A DNA stretch of 64,000 nt from the NCBI GenBank assembly GCA_947095535.1, contig OX352772.1, positions 187,903,179-187,967,178 on the forward strand, written 5' to 3'. A model generated the notes under the pieces. That model worked only from the letters and a program-made list of their open reading frames with translations. It did not search any database and was not told the DNA's origin. A program made the translations under genes and the position numbers. The DNA is from Poecilobothrus nobilitatus. Its lineage: Eukaryota > Arthropoda > Insecta > Diptera > Dolichopodidae. Of the stretch, positions 28,925 to 42,320 are shown in pieces; the stretch's first letter is position 1; the number at the start of each line of letters is the position of its first letter.

Positions 28925-29992
28925 TTTACACTAATTTATCAAAATCATCGAATGATCTAATGTAAATAATCTTACCATCATCAGATTTTTTCATCTTAAT
29001 AGATGAATTTACGAACCATAAATATTTGTAACCGAGTTGGTTTTTCCTTTTTTTAGCTTCTAAAGATAACGCCTGTACAAATTTAGTGATTAGTGTAAAT
29101 ATTATTATTATTAGCATCTTCAATTGTTCCAGATTTTAACTCTTTACTAACCGGTGCTTTTGCTTTCATTACTTTAAGTTTAACATTACTACTTAATAAT
29201 TGCACAAATATGACATCTTTTTTGTTGTTGTTTTTGTATTTTCCATTCTTCAACATTTTTCAATTTCATCATCTTTAATATCTAAATTCAAACAATTTTT
29301 AAATACATTTTTTGTTACGGCAACTGCATTCTCATTACTGACATTTGAAATACCACTAATTTCAATAACTTTACTCTCTTCTTTTTACTCTGATTCTTTT
29401 TGATCATTCATTGTAGAGAGAAAGTTGCTGTTAATTTTTTTTAAATCCATAATTTCAGCATATAGCATTTGAAGTGTAGCATCATTTTTATTTGTTTGAT
29501 TAGAATTCTTAATTGAGATTACTCTCTCATTACATTGAGATTGAAGTACTGCACTTTTACATTGTACCCTAGTGTAGAGGACCCAACGAAGAGGAATTTG
29601 AAGTGGTTGGTTGAGTTGTAGTTCTATCAGTCACTTCAATTATAGACGATGAAATACTGCTAATTTGTAACTGAGAGAGAGTAGAGTTAGAAGTATTTGC
29701 ACTTGCGCTGTTGCTGTTCTTTCCGCTCATTTGAATTGAACTTTTTACATTTGCAATCTCACCATGCAATAACTTACGTCTTACAAGAGAGCACTTGTCG
29801 CATCCAAATTTATTTATTTATTTTTTTTTTCTTTATTCAAAATACTACTTGTATATATATTTGTTGTTTTATAAAAATTCAAATCCTGCACTTGTAATAT
29901 GATTGTATCATGAGAATATGATTGCAATCGCCACATGTTATTTTGTTAACAGAATTGCCTTCAATTCTACGATTGCATTTTCAACAATTCAT
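28925..29992 (-). pseudogene. LINE ORF1 relic with PHD/zinc-finger-like N-terminus
   Basis: Upstream of the ORF2 relic, the minus strand gives a start MNC, an in-frame stop, then KCNRRIEGNSVNKITCGDCN, followed after a gap by GCDKCSLVRRKLLHGEIANV. This resembles the Cys-rich PHD-type finger known from CR1-group ORF1 proteins. The segment 29769-29569 is Ser/Thr/Asn-rich (NSNSASANTSNSTLSQLQIS). A further piece at 29123-28926 ends near the ORF2 start. Several breaks are present. The LINE 5' end is probably just beyond 30000. Confidence 0.55.
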
Positions 29993-31070
29993 TTTTACAA
30001 ATTGTTATATTATTTCTATATTATACTATTTATATTCTAAATATATATGTATATAAATTCAGACACTCTTACTAGATATTAATTCTATTAGTTGACATAA
30101 ACAATAAATAAAAAAAAATATTTTTGAGTATGTACAAAAGTAATTTTCATGTGCGCACTCCACAAACGACACAATTCTACTATTTTAAACTTTTAAACAA
30201 TTAGCTCCGACTGCTTGATACTGACTGACTAAAACATTCTTTTGCACTGTTTTTATATTCTTTGAAAACAGCGGAAAACAATATAAACAATGACAAGTGG
30301 TACGCATGGGTCAAAAGATATCAATTAACTTTAGGTCAATCACCAATTTGCATTTCACATGTTAAGTATTATCATTTGTACAAAGCAAAAATATATATGA
30401 ATTAACGAATTGCAGTATAATGTACCATATATTTATTATAATATTATAATGTAAATTATGAAATATCATTAATTACAAATTTGGTGTATAATATCCCTTC
30501 CCCCTTGGGAAAAAAAATTCAGATCGCGAATCTATTGTTTAAAACAATCGTACAACAAAAAATAACTTTATGAATAATTAATCACTTTTATTTACATAAT
30601 ATTGATTTGAATGAATGGTTCTTAAATGTGATTGCTTACATAAAATTTCTTCTGTTTATTGAAAATAACATCACATAATAATTATTTTAATATGCATTTT
30701 AAATTTCCTTTCATTAGAAATTACATAATATTAAAAGGTTTGTATAATACAAAATTGAATTACATAATAATATTGAGTTAAAATTTCATATATTTTCATT
30801 TATTTCATATTATATTTATATTTAAAAAAAATTTTTTTATTCTTCCTCTGTTGTATTCATATATGATTTTTTTCTTTTAGTGCTATACTCATTTGATTAT
30901 CTTGAGTATTATTCCCAACGAACAATTTTAGTCTACGGAACATTTATCGTCACTTTGTAATCGTAAAGTTACAATAGTAAACATTCTATATACATGCAGT
31001 AAATGTATAGTATAAATAAAAGAATATACATATAACACATAAAGAAGTTGCAACCCATACAAATTTCGGT
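29993..31070. other. AT-rich intron sequence, no gene recognised
   Basis: Strongly AT-rich, with short open frames of no recognisable motif. Nothing else is supported here. Confidence 0.5.
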
Positions 31071-31074
31071 ATTG

Positions 31075-33935
31075 ATTTAAATATCGGCTCATGGAATGTT
31101 AGAACAATGCTGTTAGCAGGAAAAAGGGAAAAGTAGTTGATGCGATTATGAATTATAACCTTAAAATTGTAGTGAACTAAAATGGAAAGGCCTTGACTTT
31201 CAAGAACTAAGGTGGAAAGGTCAAGGAGAACTGCGCAAAAAAGACTACTCAATATACTTTAGTGGTAAACATCAAACCTGGCTTAAACGGCACAGGCTTT
31301 TACAAAGTTAAATACGTGACAAGAAAATACGTGACAGCGTGCTATTTTTTTAAGCTATAAATGATAGAGTTTGCGTCATGAAGTTAAAAGGTAAGTTTCA
31401 AAATATTACACTATTATCAGGGTATGCACCAACAGAATCTAACGAAGAGGAAATAAAAGAAGCTTTTTATATTATATATTCAGAGCATATAGTAAAATAT
31501 CTTGACATGATTTCATAATAATGATGGGAGACTTAAATGCTAAAATTGGCAAAGAAAATTTCGTTAAAAATATAGCAGGATTGCCATCATTACACTCAGA
31601 AACAAGTGAAATACTGTGCGTCTAATAAGCTTCGCTTCAGAAAACAATCTATGGATAAGTAGTGTTTCATTTTAACACAAGAGAAATCCATAAACAAACA
31701 TAGAAGGTACCAGGCCAGCGAGGAGCGAATCCAATAGATCACGTACTAGTAGACAAAAGACATGTGACTTCAATCTTCGACGTTAAATCATGTAGAAGTG
31801 CCAACTGTGATTCGGATCACTATATGACTAAAATAAAGATTAGACAAAGTTTACCCAGAATAAACTCTAACAGAAACTTTTTTAGAAGAATACAATGGGA
31901 CACTGACAAGATTAATACAAATGAAATTACTAAACTGATTTATCAACAAAGTATATCTCGTAAAGTCGTAAACATTTTTACGAACAACAATTCCTCAAAA
32001 AACTGGAAGCGAATCAATGAGATAAAAAACGAAGCATGGAAGAAAGAATTAGCATATAACACAAGAAATAATCCATTAGACTATGAAAATAAAAGAAGAG
32101 AGGTAAAAAGGTTAATGAAAAAAAACAAAAAGAAGATCTCTGAAACAAAATCCTAGCGTTAGAAAACTCAAAGAACCTGCAAAACGTTTTTATCAAGGGA
32201 TAAAATATGAAACAACTGCATTCCAGCCAAGACTGAATATCTGCAAAATTAGAAAAGGGGAAATGATAAAGGAAGAAGACAAAATCTTAGAAAGATGTCG
32301 CGAACTCTTTCAGGAAACCGTAAACAAACCAGATACAGGAACAGGAACAAACAACATTACAAACCGTAGAGAACATAATAAGCCAACCAACAATAGTACA
32401 AATCCAAATAGCGATTGGAAAGTTGAAAAATAGGAAAGCTGGCGCTGGCGGTGAAGACTCGATTGTAGTCAACTACTAATTAAATATGGAGGTGATGACT
32501 TGCACTACAAAATTCATGAAGTCATACTTTCGATATGGAATACTGAGAGCATTCCCGAAGCTGGGTTAGGTAGAATAATCTTCCCAGCACATAAAAAGAG
32601 AGGTAAGAAAATCTGCTGCAATTATAGAGGCATAGCCCTACTCAATGTGGCGTACAAAATATTTACTAATGTATTATATCTTAGGATGTTTGAAATAGCG
32701 GAGAAAATTATAGGTCAATATCAATGCGGGTTCAGAAAAAAACAAATCTTCAATAGACCAATGTTTCGCGTTAAGTCAAATCTTTGAAAAATCACAAGAA
32801 ATCTCAAGAGATATTCACTGCTTATTTATAGATTTCAAACAGGAGTTTGACAGAATCAACAGGGGAAAAATATTCGGAGTAATGCAGAGGCTGGGTATTC
32901 CTGAAAAGCTGATAAGACTCACCTGCATCACGCTGAAAAATACCAAAGCGAAAGTACTTGTTCAAGGTAAACTTACTAAGTCGTTTAATATTGATTCTGG
33001 TGTAAAATAAGGAGATGCAATGTCAACATTAATTTTCAATATTATTATGAAATATTTAATATGCATTATTACATTATGCAATTAAAGAAATAGATCTGGG
33101 GGCCACTATTTTTATTAAATCATTCCAGATATGCATATGCAGATGACATAGTAATACTCGCGCGTAAAAGCAACATCCTAAAAGAAGTATTTACTAAAGT
33201 CCTTGAAGCTACTGTAAATATTGGTCTAGATATAAATGAGGATAAAACGAAATATTTCATTAAAATCAGAATGCCTAGGAATGCACAAAATCTGTACATA
33301 GGACATTACAATTTCGAAAAAGTTACACAAATCAAATATTTGGGTGTCCTATTCTCGAATGCAAACGACTCCTCATTCGTAATAAAAGAACGAATCAATG
33401 CTGCAAATAAAAACTATTTCGTCCATTCAAAACTTCTAAAATCTAAGCTTTTAAAAAGGTCTACTCAGAACAGAATAAGACCAACTCTTACCTACGGGTG
33501 TCAAGTATGGAACTTAAAAATAGCAGACTGTAAAATGCCTTCAATTTTTGAGAGAAAAAATCTAAGCAGAATATGTGGGCCAGTCAGAATTGCTATCAAC
33601 ACATATAGGGCAAGCTTTAATTATGAACTGATGCATTGATACAACATAAAACCGTCATTCTGTTTATAAAATCATAGAGAACAAGGTGGTTGGGTTACAT
33701 CAACTGCATGCCGAATGAAACAGTCCTAAAAAGAATTTCTTGCATCGCGAACAAGGAACTCTAGCGAGAGGAAGACCAAAAAGCAGATGGCTAGAATGGA
33801 ATCGAAGCAGATTTAAATAGGTTGAATATTAGAAACTATAACGCTTTAGCCATTGATCGAATTGAATAGAGGACGATAGACGAGAAAGCTTCGGCTCACA
33901 GAGGGCTGTAATGCTAAGAAAGAAGAAGAATTTAT
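31075..33935 (+). pseudogene. RTE-like LINE relic (endonuclease, reverse transcriptase, 3' tail)
   Basis: Plus-strand pieces are collinear. IGSWNVRTMLLAGKREK (about 31085) is the typical endonuclease start. A MGDLNAKIGKE-like segment follows near 31525. At 31764-32156 comes TSIFDVKSCRSANCDSDHYM, the endonuclease end, and a linker. RT fingers lie at 32500-32787 (RIIFPAHKKRGKKICCNYRG and IALLNVAYKIFTNVL). IDFKQEFDRI lies near 32830 and YADDIVILARKSN near 33135. 33271-33639 is the thumb region (VTQIKYLGVLFSN, LTYGCQVWNLK). A RGRPKSRWLEW segment near 33765 and a GAAGAAGAA-type tail near 33920 mark the 3' end. Stops and shifts occur throughout, so it is inactive. Confidence 0.75.
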
Positions 33936-34104
33936 GAATCAATTTTAGTTGTTTTCATAACCCAACCATAGGTACAAGAATTATTATTATAAGAGTATAA
34001 AATATGAAAAAATGTGTACCTATATTAATATGGATTGAAAGTTATTTTCATTCCCTCTAAAACAAATAATTTTTTCTTTTTAATCAATGAAATATTTTCT
34101 AAGT

Positions 34105-35800
34105 ACAGTCAAAATCGGTTGCAATGACATTGGTTATAATAACATATCGTTTATTACGACCACTTTTAAAAGTCCCGGTTTTAAGTTCATATAATTTCAA
34201 ACAAATTGATATCGGAAATAATGACATTCCTTATAACGACTATTTTTACTTAAAAAGCGAAAAAATTATCGTTTATAACGACGAAAAAATAAATACAAAA
34301 TAAAGAAAAGTACATATATTATTATTAATTACGAAAAAAGCATCAAATGATTGACCCGTTACTTTTTGCCGCCTGTTTGTCACCTGGCTATGATGCTAGT
34401 TTGATATTTCTAACATTTTTATTTAGGTGTGCATGTTATATTAGGTCAGTTACATTTAAAAAATCTAGTATAGAAGTACATAACTGAGAATAATGAATAA
34501 AAAAAGAAGAGTATTTAGCTTCGAAGAAAAGGCCGATATTGTTTGGCGACTGGAATCTGGTAAATAAAACAATAAACACATAATCGTCTACATATTTTTT
34601 TTTGAATACGAATTTAATAATTTTAGGAGAATCAAATAAAGAAATAGCTAAAGAATTGGGCTATTTCTTTATTTGATTCTCCCCATTCAACAATTTCGAC
34701 AATTTTTAAAAATAAGGCGAACTTTGAAAATTGTCTTAATGAAGCGAATTTAAATCGCAAAACAATTCGGATAAGTAAGCAAAAAAATAAGAAAAAGCTT
34801 TGCTTTCCTGGTTCAAAACACAAGCTAATCAAAATATTCCCATTAACGCCCGCTCCCATATTACAAGCCCAAGCAGATGAGTTTGCTTAACTAATGGGAA
34901 AAGAAAATTTTACTTGCTCAACTGCTTTGATACAGCGCAGCGATCACGAAATAATATCGTAGTATTCACAGTAAGAAGTGAAGTCAAAAGCGTTCCTATG
35001 AATGCAGTTGAAAAATGATTACAAACTGTATGGGCCCAAATTCGTAAAGGATATTCCGATGATGAAATTCTCAATATAGACGAAACGGGTCTATTTTATA
35101 GAATGATATGACAAAACATTGAAATTTAAAGATGAAAAATGTATAGGCGGCAAAATGTCTAAAGACAGAATTACTGTTTTAATTGGTGCAAATATGACAG
35201 GTACCAAAAAATCCGAACTTCTCGTAATTGAAAATGTTAAAAATCCACGCTGTTTCAAAAATGTGAAAAGTCTACCAGTGTTGTATGAGAGTAATTCAAA
35301 AGCATGGATGGTATCAGACATTTTTGAAAAATATCTAAGAAATTGGGATAGAGAATTAAACAGGAAAGGTGAAAAAATATTATTACTTGTAGACCCAATT
35401 GTATTACTTGCGTACTCAAAAATTGATAATTTGTCTTTAATCAAACTTTGCTTTTTACCAACCAACACGTCTGCGGTGCTACAGCCCATGGATCAAGGAG
35501 TAATAGAATCTTTTATACACCATAATAGAAAATTTCTAAATACTGGACATGATTCAAAATCTTGAAGATCAAAACAAATTACCCAAAATTAATTTGTTAA
35601 ATGCTGATTTATTAATTTCAAAAGCTTGCGAACTTTACCAAAATCACAATTGCAAACTCTTTTCATCACGCAAAGTTTTGAGAACATTTGTGAAAACTTC
35701 GATGATGAGGATGATTTACTTTAAAATCAATGGATTAACCAAGATAATATACTTCAAAGTGCATTCACGTCCTGTACATACACTGATTTTCTAAATGCCG
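34105..35800 (+). pseudogene. pogo/Tigger-like DNA transposon relic
   Basis: A probable terminal repeat begins at about 34106 (CAGTCAAAATCGGTTGCAAT, then repeated TTATAACGAC-type words). The transposase starts at ATG 34494 (NKKRRVFSFEEKADIVWRLE, a Psq-type helix-turn-helix). It continues after a foldback insertion with TISTIFKNK, then ILNIDETGLFY near 35075 with the first catalytic Asp. The open frame 35119-35565 gives CIGGKMSKDRITVLIGANMT, LLVDPIVLL and LPTNTSAVLQPMDQGVIESF. The second catalytic Asp is present, but the usual Asn-Cys-x-x-His after it is lost. Further C-terminal sequence lies at 35549-35794 in another frame. Stops, shifts and the altered second motif mark a dead TIGD4/6-like element. 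The right terminal repeat was not found. Confidence 0.75.
34626..34682. repeat. Perfect 23-bp inverted repeat with 11-nt loop inside the Tigger relic
   Basis: The left arm is 34626-34648, the loop 34649-34659 and the right arm 34660-34682, an exact reverse complement. The right arm replaces the expected coding sequence between KELG and ISTIF of the transposase DNA-binding domain. Confidence 0.95.
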
Positions 35801-37090
35801 ATTAAGAAATTTTAACTTATCAGATATTAACAGATATAGGAATTGTGGATTTTTTAAATAATGAAAATAATGATGAGAACATGAAGGAGCATGAAGGTGC
35901 GAAATTTTTATTTAATTTTTCTTAACTTTATTACTAAATTTTTTCTCAGAAGTAGGTAACCCTGCACTTTGAGATGGGAAAAAAAATTAACCCATATCGC
36001 ACGATATGCTGACCTACATTTTGATTGATGGCTTTAATGTAGGTCATGCTTTTATAGTTTAACAAGGACTTGTTTAAGAACTTTAAGAACTTGTTCAGGC
36101 CGACTCTTAATAAACAAAATTGTATAACTTTTTCAAATACTAGGCGCACATATAAAAGTAGTAAGACAATTTCTTATATGAAAATAAAAAACCGAAAAAA
36201 ATTTCTTATTTTCAAATCTACAGAGCATCTTTAAAATTAAAAAAACAAAAATGTTGCATTTAAAGGAAATGAAAATAAAAACTTGTTGTTTATAACAGCA
36301 TGTTTACATAAAAATGTATGGTCTCTTTTGAATAGATACATCTTTAATAGAGCATCTTTAAAATTGAAAAAAAAACTAGGAAGAATACACTTGCCTTTGT
36401 CAACTCTTAGATACCCGTACGAACCGTTAGTAAGTTCACAGCCTGTCACTCTGCTTACAATATTATTTTTTTAATATTTTAGTATTTTAAAATAATTTGG
36501 GTGAATTTTATAATTTCTAGAACTATGGGTTGTACATATATTCAAACTATATGTTTATATGTACTTTCTTCAAAAGCAGATTCTAACCTTCCACATAACG
36601 ATTATCAATCCAAAACTTTTTCAAATATTCTATAGTACCATTTAATACTAAGCGGTAAATGTATATTAAATTTACTTAGTACAAAATAATAAATATAATT
36701 TTAAATATTATATTATATTATATTTAAATATTCCATTGGCAGAATAATTTCTTATAAGTACAATAAAATACATATATGTATGTAAATACGGCGCTATATA
36801 ATATACATATATACTCTTATCATTCATTCACTAGTGACATATACGATATGTAAATAAACATGATATTATATAAGTATGTATATATATCAATATCATATAA
36901 ATAAAAATTCTTCAAGCAACCGTTATGTTGTTTATTTATTTACAATTTTTTGTACTACGCATTATATCCTCAACAATTTCAACTTATCGAGTAAAAGAAA
37001 TGCAAAAAATTTGTTGAAGAAATTTGATAGAAAATTTGAAAAAATCAAGTAACACTTTCGTCGATTATAAAGTAACCCTACATTATTAAA
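35801..37090. other. AT-rich sequence with a possible decayed Polinton-end relic at 36110-36390
   Basis: Within this stretch, the word ACTAGGCGCACATATAAAAG (about 36142) resembles the Polinton terminal-repeat word AATAGGCGCATATGAAAAG (about 11818). It is followed at a similar distance by GAGCATCTTTAAAATT, twice (36224 and 36351), as in the terminal repeat (CGCATCTTTAAAATT at 11926). Inverted words TGACCTACATT and AATGTAGGTCA occur at 36010-36049. No genes. Relic status is tentative. Confidence 0.3.
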
Positions 37091-37099
37091 AAAAGTTGT

Positions 37100-37930
37100 T
37101 AACAGAAATAAGAGTATAACGTTGAAGCTTTAATTTTTGTGTATTACTTCAAAAAAATTTTAACAGGTGTTCAAGTTACAGGTGTTTAAAAATAGGAAAT
37201 TTTCAATTTTTGACATCTTCCAGCTCCTAAACGGGGGGTGATACAAAAAAAATTTCTGAAATGACTCATACTTATTTTCAAAGTTTTCAAAGTTTCCAAC
37301 TTAAACCGTTTAGAAGATAGAAGGGTTAAAGGATTTTGCAAAATTTAAGTTTCGCATAACTGTAAATTAAGACACCGTATGCCACAAATATATATTTATT
37401 GTATATATACTTTTAAAGCTAATAAAAGCAGTAATCGTCTGCCGTTTTCAAAATGAAGATATACCTTATACAACTTGTGCTATAACAATTTAAATATAGA
37501 GCTTTTTTGAACCTTTGGGGAGCTGTAGCTCCGTAACGGGTGGGGCTACAAAAAAAAGTTATTAAAAATAAAATTAATATTTTTGTGAGACTTATCAGCA
37601 GTTAAAATTTCATAGCTCTATTTTAAAAAAAAATGTGGGGATCTAAAAGTTAGGTGTTCGAGAGCTACCCTAAGTTTTGGTCCAAACTCAACCAAAAAAA
37701 ATAGAGAACCTACAAATTACTCCCAGAATATTTTGTGTAAATTTCAAGATTTTAGCTTTCTTAGTTTTTGAGTTACCGCTCTGACGGATGAACGGACGGA
37801 CATGGCTCAAACCTCTTAGAATCTTTTTCTGATCCGATCCATACCTTTGAAGGTATATCTAGCTCGCTTATTTCGAGATGTTACAAACGGAGGAGTAATT
37901 TTATTATACCCGATCCTATCATACGGGTTT
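37100..37930. repeat. Dispersed repeat with GACGGACATGGCT-type block
   Basis: Contains AGCTCCTAAACGGGGGGTGA, TTTTGCAAAATTTAAGTTTC and, near 37790-37920, ATGAACGGACGGACATGGCT followed by GAAGGTATATCTAGCTCG and TTATTATACCCGATCC. Blocks of this style are frequent in interspersed repeats of dipteran genomes. The first half is shared with 61985-62170. No coding potential seen. Confidence 0.6.
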
Positions 37931-38830
37931 GTTTTTGTATGGAATAAAAATAATTCAAAGATGGGTTAAGTGATTTTGGTATCTATTTTGAAAATATAAG
38001 ATAAATATAAAAGAGATTTATTTTTATGTTTAAAATCTTTTATTCTATTTAAATCTAAGTTGAAACATTTTTTTACGATGATCAGATGTTAAAATTACAG
38101 AAATAGTGAGACCTACTTTTTGTATACGTCTTTGAAATCTACTTCAATCACGTGCGTATTCTGTAAGTATATAAGAATATAAGACATTCCAAGTAGAACA
38201 CATTTTTTTTATATAGAAAATAAAAATAAGGCTGTGCCCCAAATAGTCGCGACATCTATCAATATGAAATTTATTCATCTTTTATGTTATACTAAATTCG
38301 TTTTTTTTTTAATTTGAAATATACATAAACGTTTTCCATTCTTTTCTTTGATATACAATCATATACAATTTAACCTTGAATAAAAAAAAAAAAGTTTTCT
38401 AAGTAAAATAAATTGTTTTGTATGTACATTGTAACTTTAAAAAAAAAATACATCTCAAGAAAACAAAAAAAGCATTTTCATTGATCCAATGACTCCTCCA
38501 ATAGTTAAACTGACCAAAAATGGGATTGAGAAAGGAGATAGTATATACGCTCTCTTACGTTTTCGACACAGGTAGATCGTAAAAAAAAGGTAGATCGATT
38601 CTCACACTGTATTTTTTTTGGTAATTTAAATCTAAATCTATTTGAAAACAAACACTGTTATTAAATATGTAGATATGTTAAACATTTCCGGATATAAAAT
38701 CATAAATAAAACATAGAGTACAAGACAAATCAGCTACAACTAATACGCTAATTGATCAATATCAAATATAGAGGATCAACATAAAATTTCATATAAAATT
38801 TAAGATAATAAAATATCTGATCATAAGAGT
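37931..38830. other. AT-rich intron sequence, no gene recognised
   Basis: AT-rich sequence with A/T homopolymers and no open frame of note. A short GC-containing word TGCCCCAAATAGTCGCGACA lies near 38235. Confidence 0.5.
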
Positions 38831-40985
38831 TCCCTAGTGCGTATTTAACTGATAAAAACTTCATTAAAACCTTATTTAAAGCTTTCACATATCAGAAAAG
38901 ACTATCATAAATTGCGTGATAGAGTAGCTAATAATCTAACTGAAAAACATATTACTGAAGTTGATCAACTTGTTGGAATCATACAAGAAGCAAAACAATG
39001 AAGTACAGTAACATATGGGATAAGATCAAGAAATAATAATTGGATTACACTAGCTATTCTTGACAAATTAAAAATTAGACGCTCGTTATACAAAGCGCAC
39101 AAAAAAGATCCAAAAAACATGGTTAAAAAAGAAAAATGCTTAAAATATAAAAAAAAGATGAAAAACGTCATTCTAAAAGCTAAGAGTAGTCACATTAACA
39201 ACTGCATTGAAAAAGAGGGAAATGATAATAGAAAACTATGGAAAGTTGTAAATTGCACAATAAAAAATAAAGAAGATGAAAAGAACGACTATATTGGTAA
39301 TCTGATTCAAGAAAATGGAGAAATTACAACAAGTGATATTGAAACTGCTAATACTCTAAACAAATATTTTAATGAAATAGGAAAAAACATCATAAAAGAG
39401 AATAGAACTAGCACAGTGCTAAATACAATGCGCAATTCCATAAATCTAAGATCCCTATATTTAACGCCAGTGACAGAACTTAACATTGTTACAGTTGTTA
39501 CGAATCTTCATAGAAATTCAGCTTCAGGGGCTGATAAAATTACTGTAAAAGATCTACAAGAATTAATGCATATTATCAAGAATATTCTATGTAAAATGGT
39601 AAATTCATGTCTTGCAAAGTGCTTAAAACAGGCCATAATTGTGGCAAAAGTTGGACAAAAAACGGATTGTGGAAATTATAGACCTATATCGCGTTAAATA
39701 CAATCAGTAAAATATTTGAAAGGGCTATTGATAGAAGAATAAGATCATTTATTAAGCAAACTATTGGCTTCGATTCGAAACAATATAGATTTATAGAAGG
39801 AAGTGGTACAAATTCTCCTGTGTCGGTTACAATAGACCAAATTTATGACGCATTAAATGAAGGGTACTATGTTGCGGCAATGTTTATTGATCTACGTAAA
39901 GCATTTGATGTTGTCCTTCATGGCAAACTACTAGATTTTTTTGAAGACTTGGGAATTAGAGGTATAGCAAATAGCTTATTTAAGAGCTATTTGTCAAATA
40001 GAACTCATTGTGTGCGAATTGAAAACACTGTAAGCTCTGAACTAGTGATTAATACTGGAGTTTCACAGGGATCGTTACAAGGCCCACTTCTTTATTTATT
40101 ATATGTAATGAATCTTTTAAAGTGTAACCTTGTGTCAAAGCATACAATTTACGCGGACGACACAAATTTTGTATGTAAGGCTAAAACTTTAAACCAATTA
40201 GAAAATAACCTAAATAAAGATATGGAAGTATACGCTGATTGGCTTGACGGTAATAGTCTCTGTATGAATCCCAAAAACACGAATTATATTTTTTATTTAA
40301 AACACCTAGAAAAAGATATCATGAAATTACAATAAAAACAAGAGGGGTCACGGTAGAACGAGTTCAACATGTGAAATATCTCAGAATGACTATAAATCAA
40401 AATCGTAAATGGGATTAACATATTAAACAATTAAAGAAAAGCATAATACCGATCATAATGGCAATCAAAAGAGCAGCTGGTGTTCCAATCAAAGCCGCCA
40501 AATTAAATTACAACGGGTACATCTTGTCGAAAATTCGTTACGATATATGCAGTTGGAGTAACAGTACAAAATTCCATGTCAATCAAATAGGTATGATCAT
40601 GAAAAAATCGTTAAAACCATTATGCAAATTGAACTCTACAACACTAGATATCTACACAACTACAACAAGAACACATCTTGTGGTACCTAAAGCAACTACA
40701 ACAAAGAAACTACAAGCATTAAAATGCAGCGCAATACATATGTTTAACACTCTACCTATCCAACTAAAACGGAGCCAAAACTTACATGAATTTAAACATA
40801 CACTTAAGAAATATTTAAAAAACTTTAAATTAACTATTGTTCGAGAAAAAAAAAATTGTAATGTGATTTATAAACTTTTAACTTTTAGTATTAATTTAGA
40901 TTTAGTTTAGAATTGAATTTCTTATACACAATTTTTTATATAAATTGTCTGAAATTAATAATAAATAAAAAAAAAAAATAGAATA
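38830..40985 (+). pseudogene. LINE reverse transcriptase relic with 3' poly-A
   Basis: Plus-strand pieces make one ORF2. At 39119-39697 there is a basic linker followed by RT fingers (SASGADKITVKDLQELM, TDCGNYRPIS). At 39820-40335 there is AAMFIDLRKAFDVVLHGKLL, then NTGVSQGSLQGPLLYLLYV and the intact active site IYADDTNFVCK. At 40458-40910 there is the thumb and C-terminal domain (ILSKIRYDICSWSN, then AIHMFNTLPIQLKRSQNLHE FKHTLKKYL). A poly-A tract at 40968-40978 marks the 3' end. Frame changes near 39700 and 40340 break it. The endonuclease half is absent, so it is 5' truncated. Jockey/CR1-like clade, not resolved. Confidence 0.75.
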
Positions 40986-42320
40986 ACACAAAGTGAATAA
41001 TTGCTAATATTTCTAAGAAACAAGTTTTTTAATAAGTTATTGTTATCCAAGATATCTATATTAAAATCGTCTCCTATAAGTATATTTGCGAATCTATCCA
41101 AAGCTTTTTTGAAAGGAGTCATTTTGTACCCTGCGGGATGCGGAAAGTAAACCGAATCCAGCAGTACTGATTTTCCATTATTTTTTGTTTCAATTAGAAT
41201 GAATTCAATTTCATCTGACGCATCTGAATGACACAACAACTTAACTGGAGGACCACATCTCATATATATTGCAACTCCACCACCCCGAATTGTGTTCCCT
41301 AAGTTATCGAATCAATGTCACTATTATGCCAAGTTTCATTTAGCATTATTACATGAATATTAGCTTTAGAAATGTATGCATTAACAACATCAGTTTTTGG
41401 ACGAAGACTTCTAATATTAATGTGAATGACGTTCAGCGATTTATCAGAATTTTTGAAAGCTGTACCACTAACACTGTTAACCATGGTCATTTAGAACGTT
41501 ATGATTGAAATAATTGATGCCTGCAGAGTAGCGAAAATAATGCAACAACAAAAAAACAACAAGTTGAAATAATACAAATATGAAATTTAAAAATTTCTTA
41601 AGTAAAAAATATGTAAAAAAAGAGAAAATTAAAAATTGAAGAAAAAAAAATTAAATAACAAATATTAAAGAAAATATGAAACTTAAATTATTACTCCTAA
41701 AAATGAAGAGAGAATTCAAAAAAATATTAAAAAGAAGTACATTATTAGACATGATTCGTTTATTTAAAATACATTTGATAAGTTCCGAAAATTATTAAAG
41801 AGTTCAATTGCTAGATATAAGCTGTTCCTTGGCAGTTATCTTCAGTGCTCCAGCATTTTCAGTTTTTACAATAAATAGATAGCCTCTCCTTGTAAAAATT
41901 TTATGTAACCACCCATCTTTCTTCAATCGTGTAGCAGTTTGTAAAAGTAACCTAGACATGAGCATGATTGAAGTCAATGTGAGAATCCTGCTCAACAGAA
42001 ATAAGAGCGATTCTTTTGTTAGTGGCTTCAGAACGTGAGTCAATATTTTGCATTCCTGTTTCAAACTCTTGTATTTTTGTGTTAAGTTTTTCTAAGTTTG
42101 AGTTCAGATCAGTTTCAATGCTAGAAAGCTTTATATGCATTTTTTCATTAAGAGCTGATATGTTGCGATCAAAATCTTTTACCACATTGAAATCTGGCAT
42201 TAATCTTAGACTCAATATCAGTGAACTTATTTATCCTCAATTATTTTTATCATGCTCAGTTCAAAAGCGTCAAAACGTGTTGTTAGACCCGAAATTACCA
42301 AATCGGATATTTGATTAGTA
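40986..42320 (-). pseudogene. LINE 5' half: coiled-coil ORF1 relic and ORF2 endonuclease start
   Basis: On the minus strand, 42215-41952 encodes a heptad-rich coiled coil (NISALNEKMHIKLSSIETDL, NSNLEKLNTKIQEFE) and 42064-41804 a C-terminal ORF1-like domain (LLQTATRLKKDGWLHKIFTR, RGYLFIVKTEN). ORF2 then starts at 41490 (SLNVIHINIRSLRPKTDVVN, IHVIMLNETW) and continues at 41263-40985 with the endonuclease (VKLLCHSDASDEIEF, ILIGDDFNIDILDN). It ends abruptly at the poly-A tail of the opposite LINE, so the remaining RT was lost or displaced. ORF1 coiled coils trimerise and bind RNA. Inactive. Confidence 0.7.
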
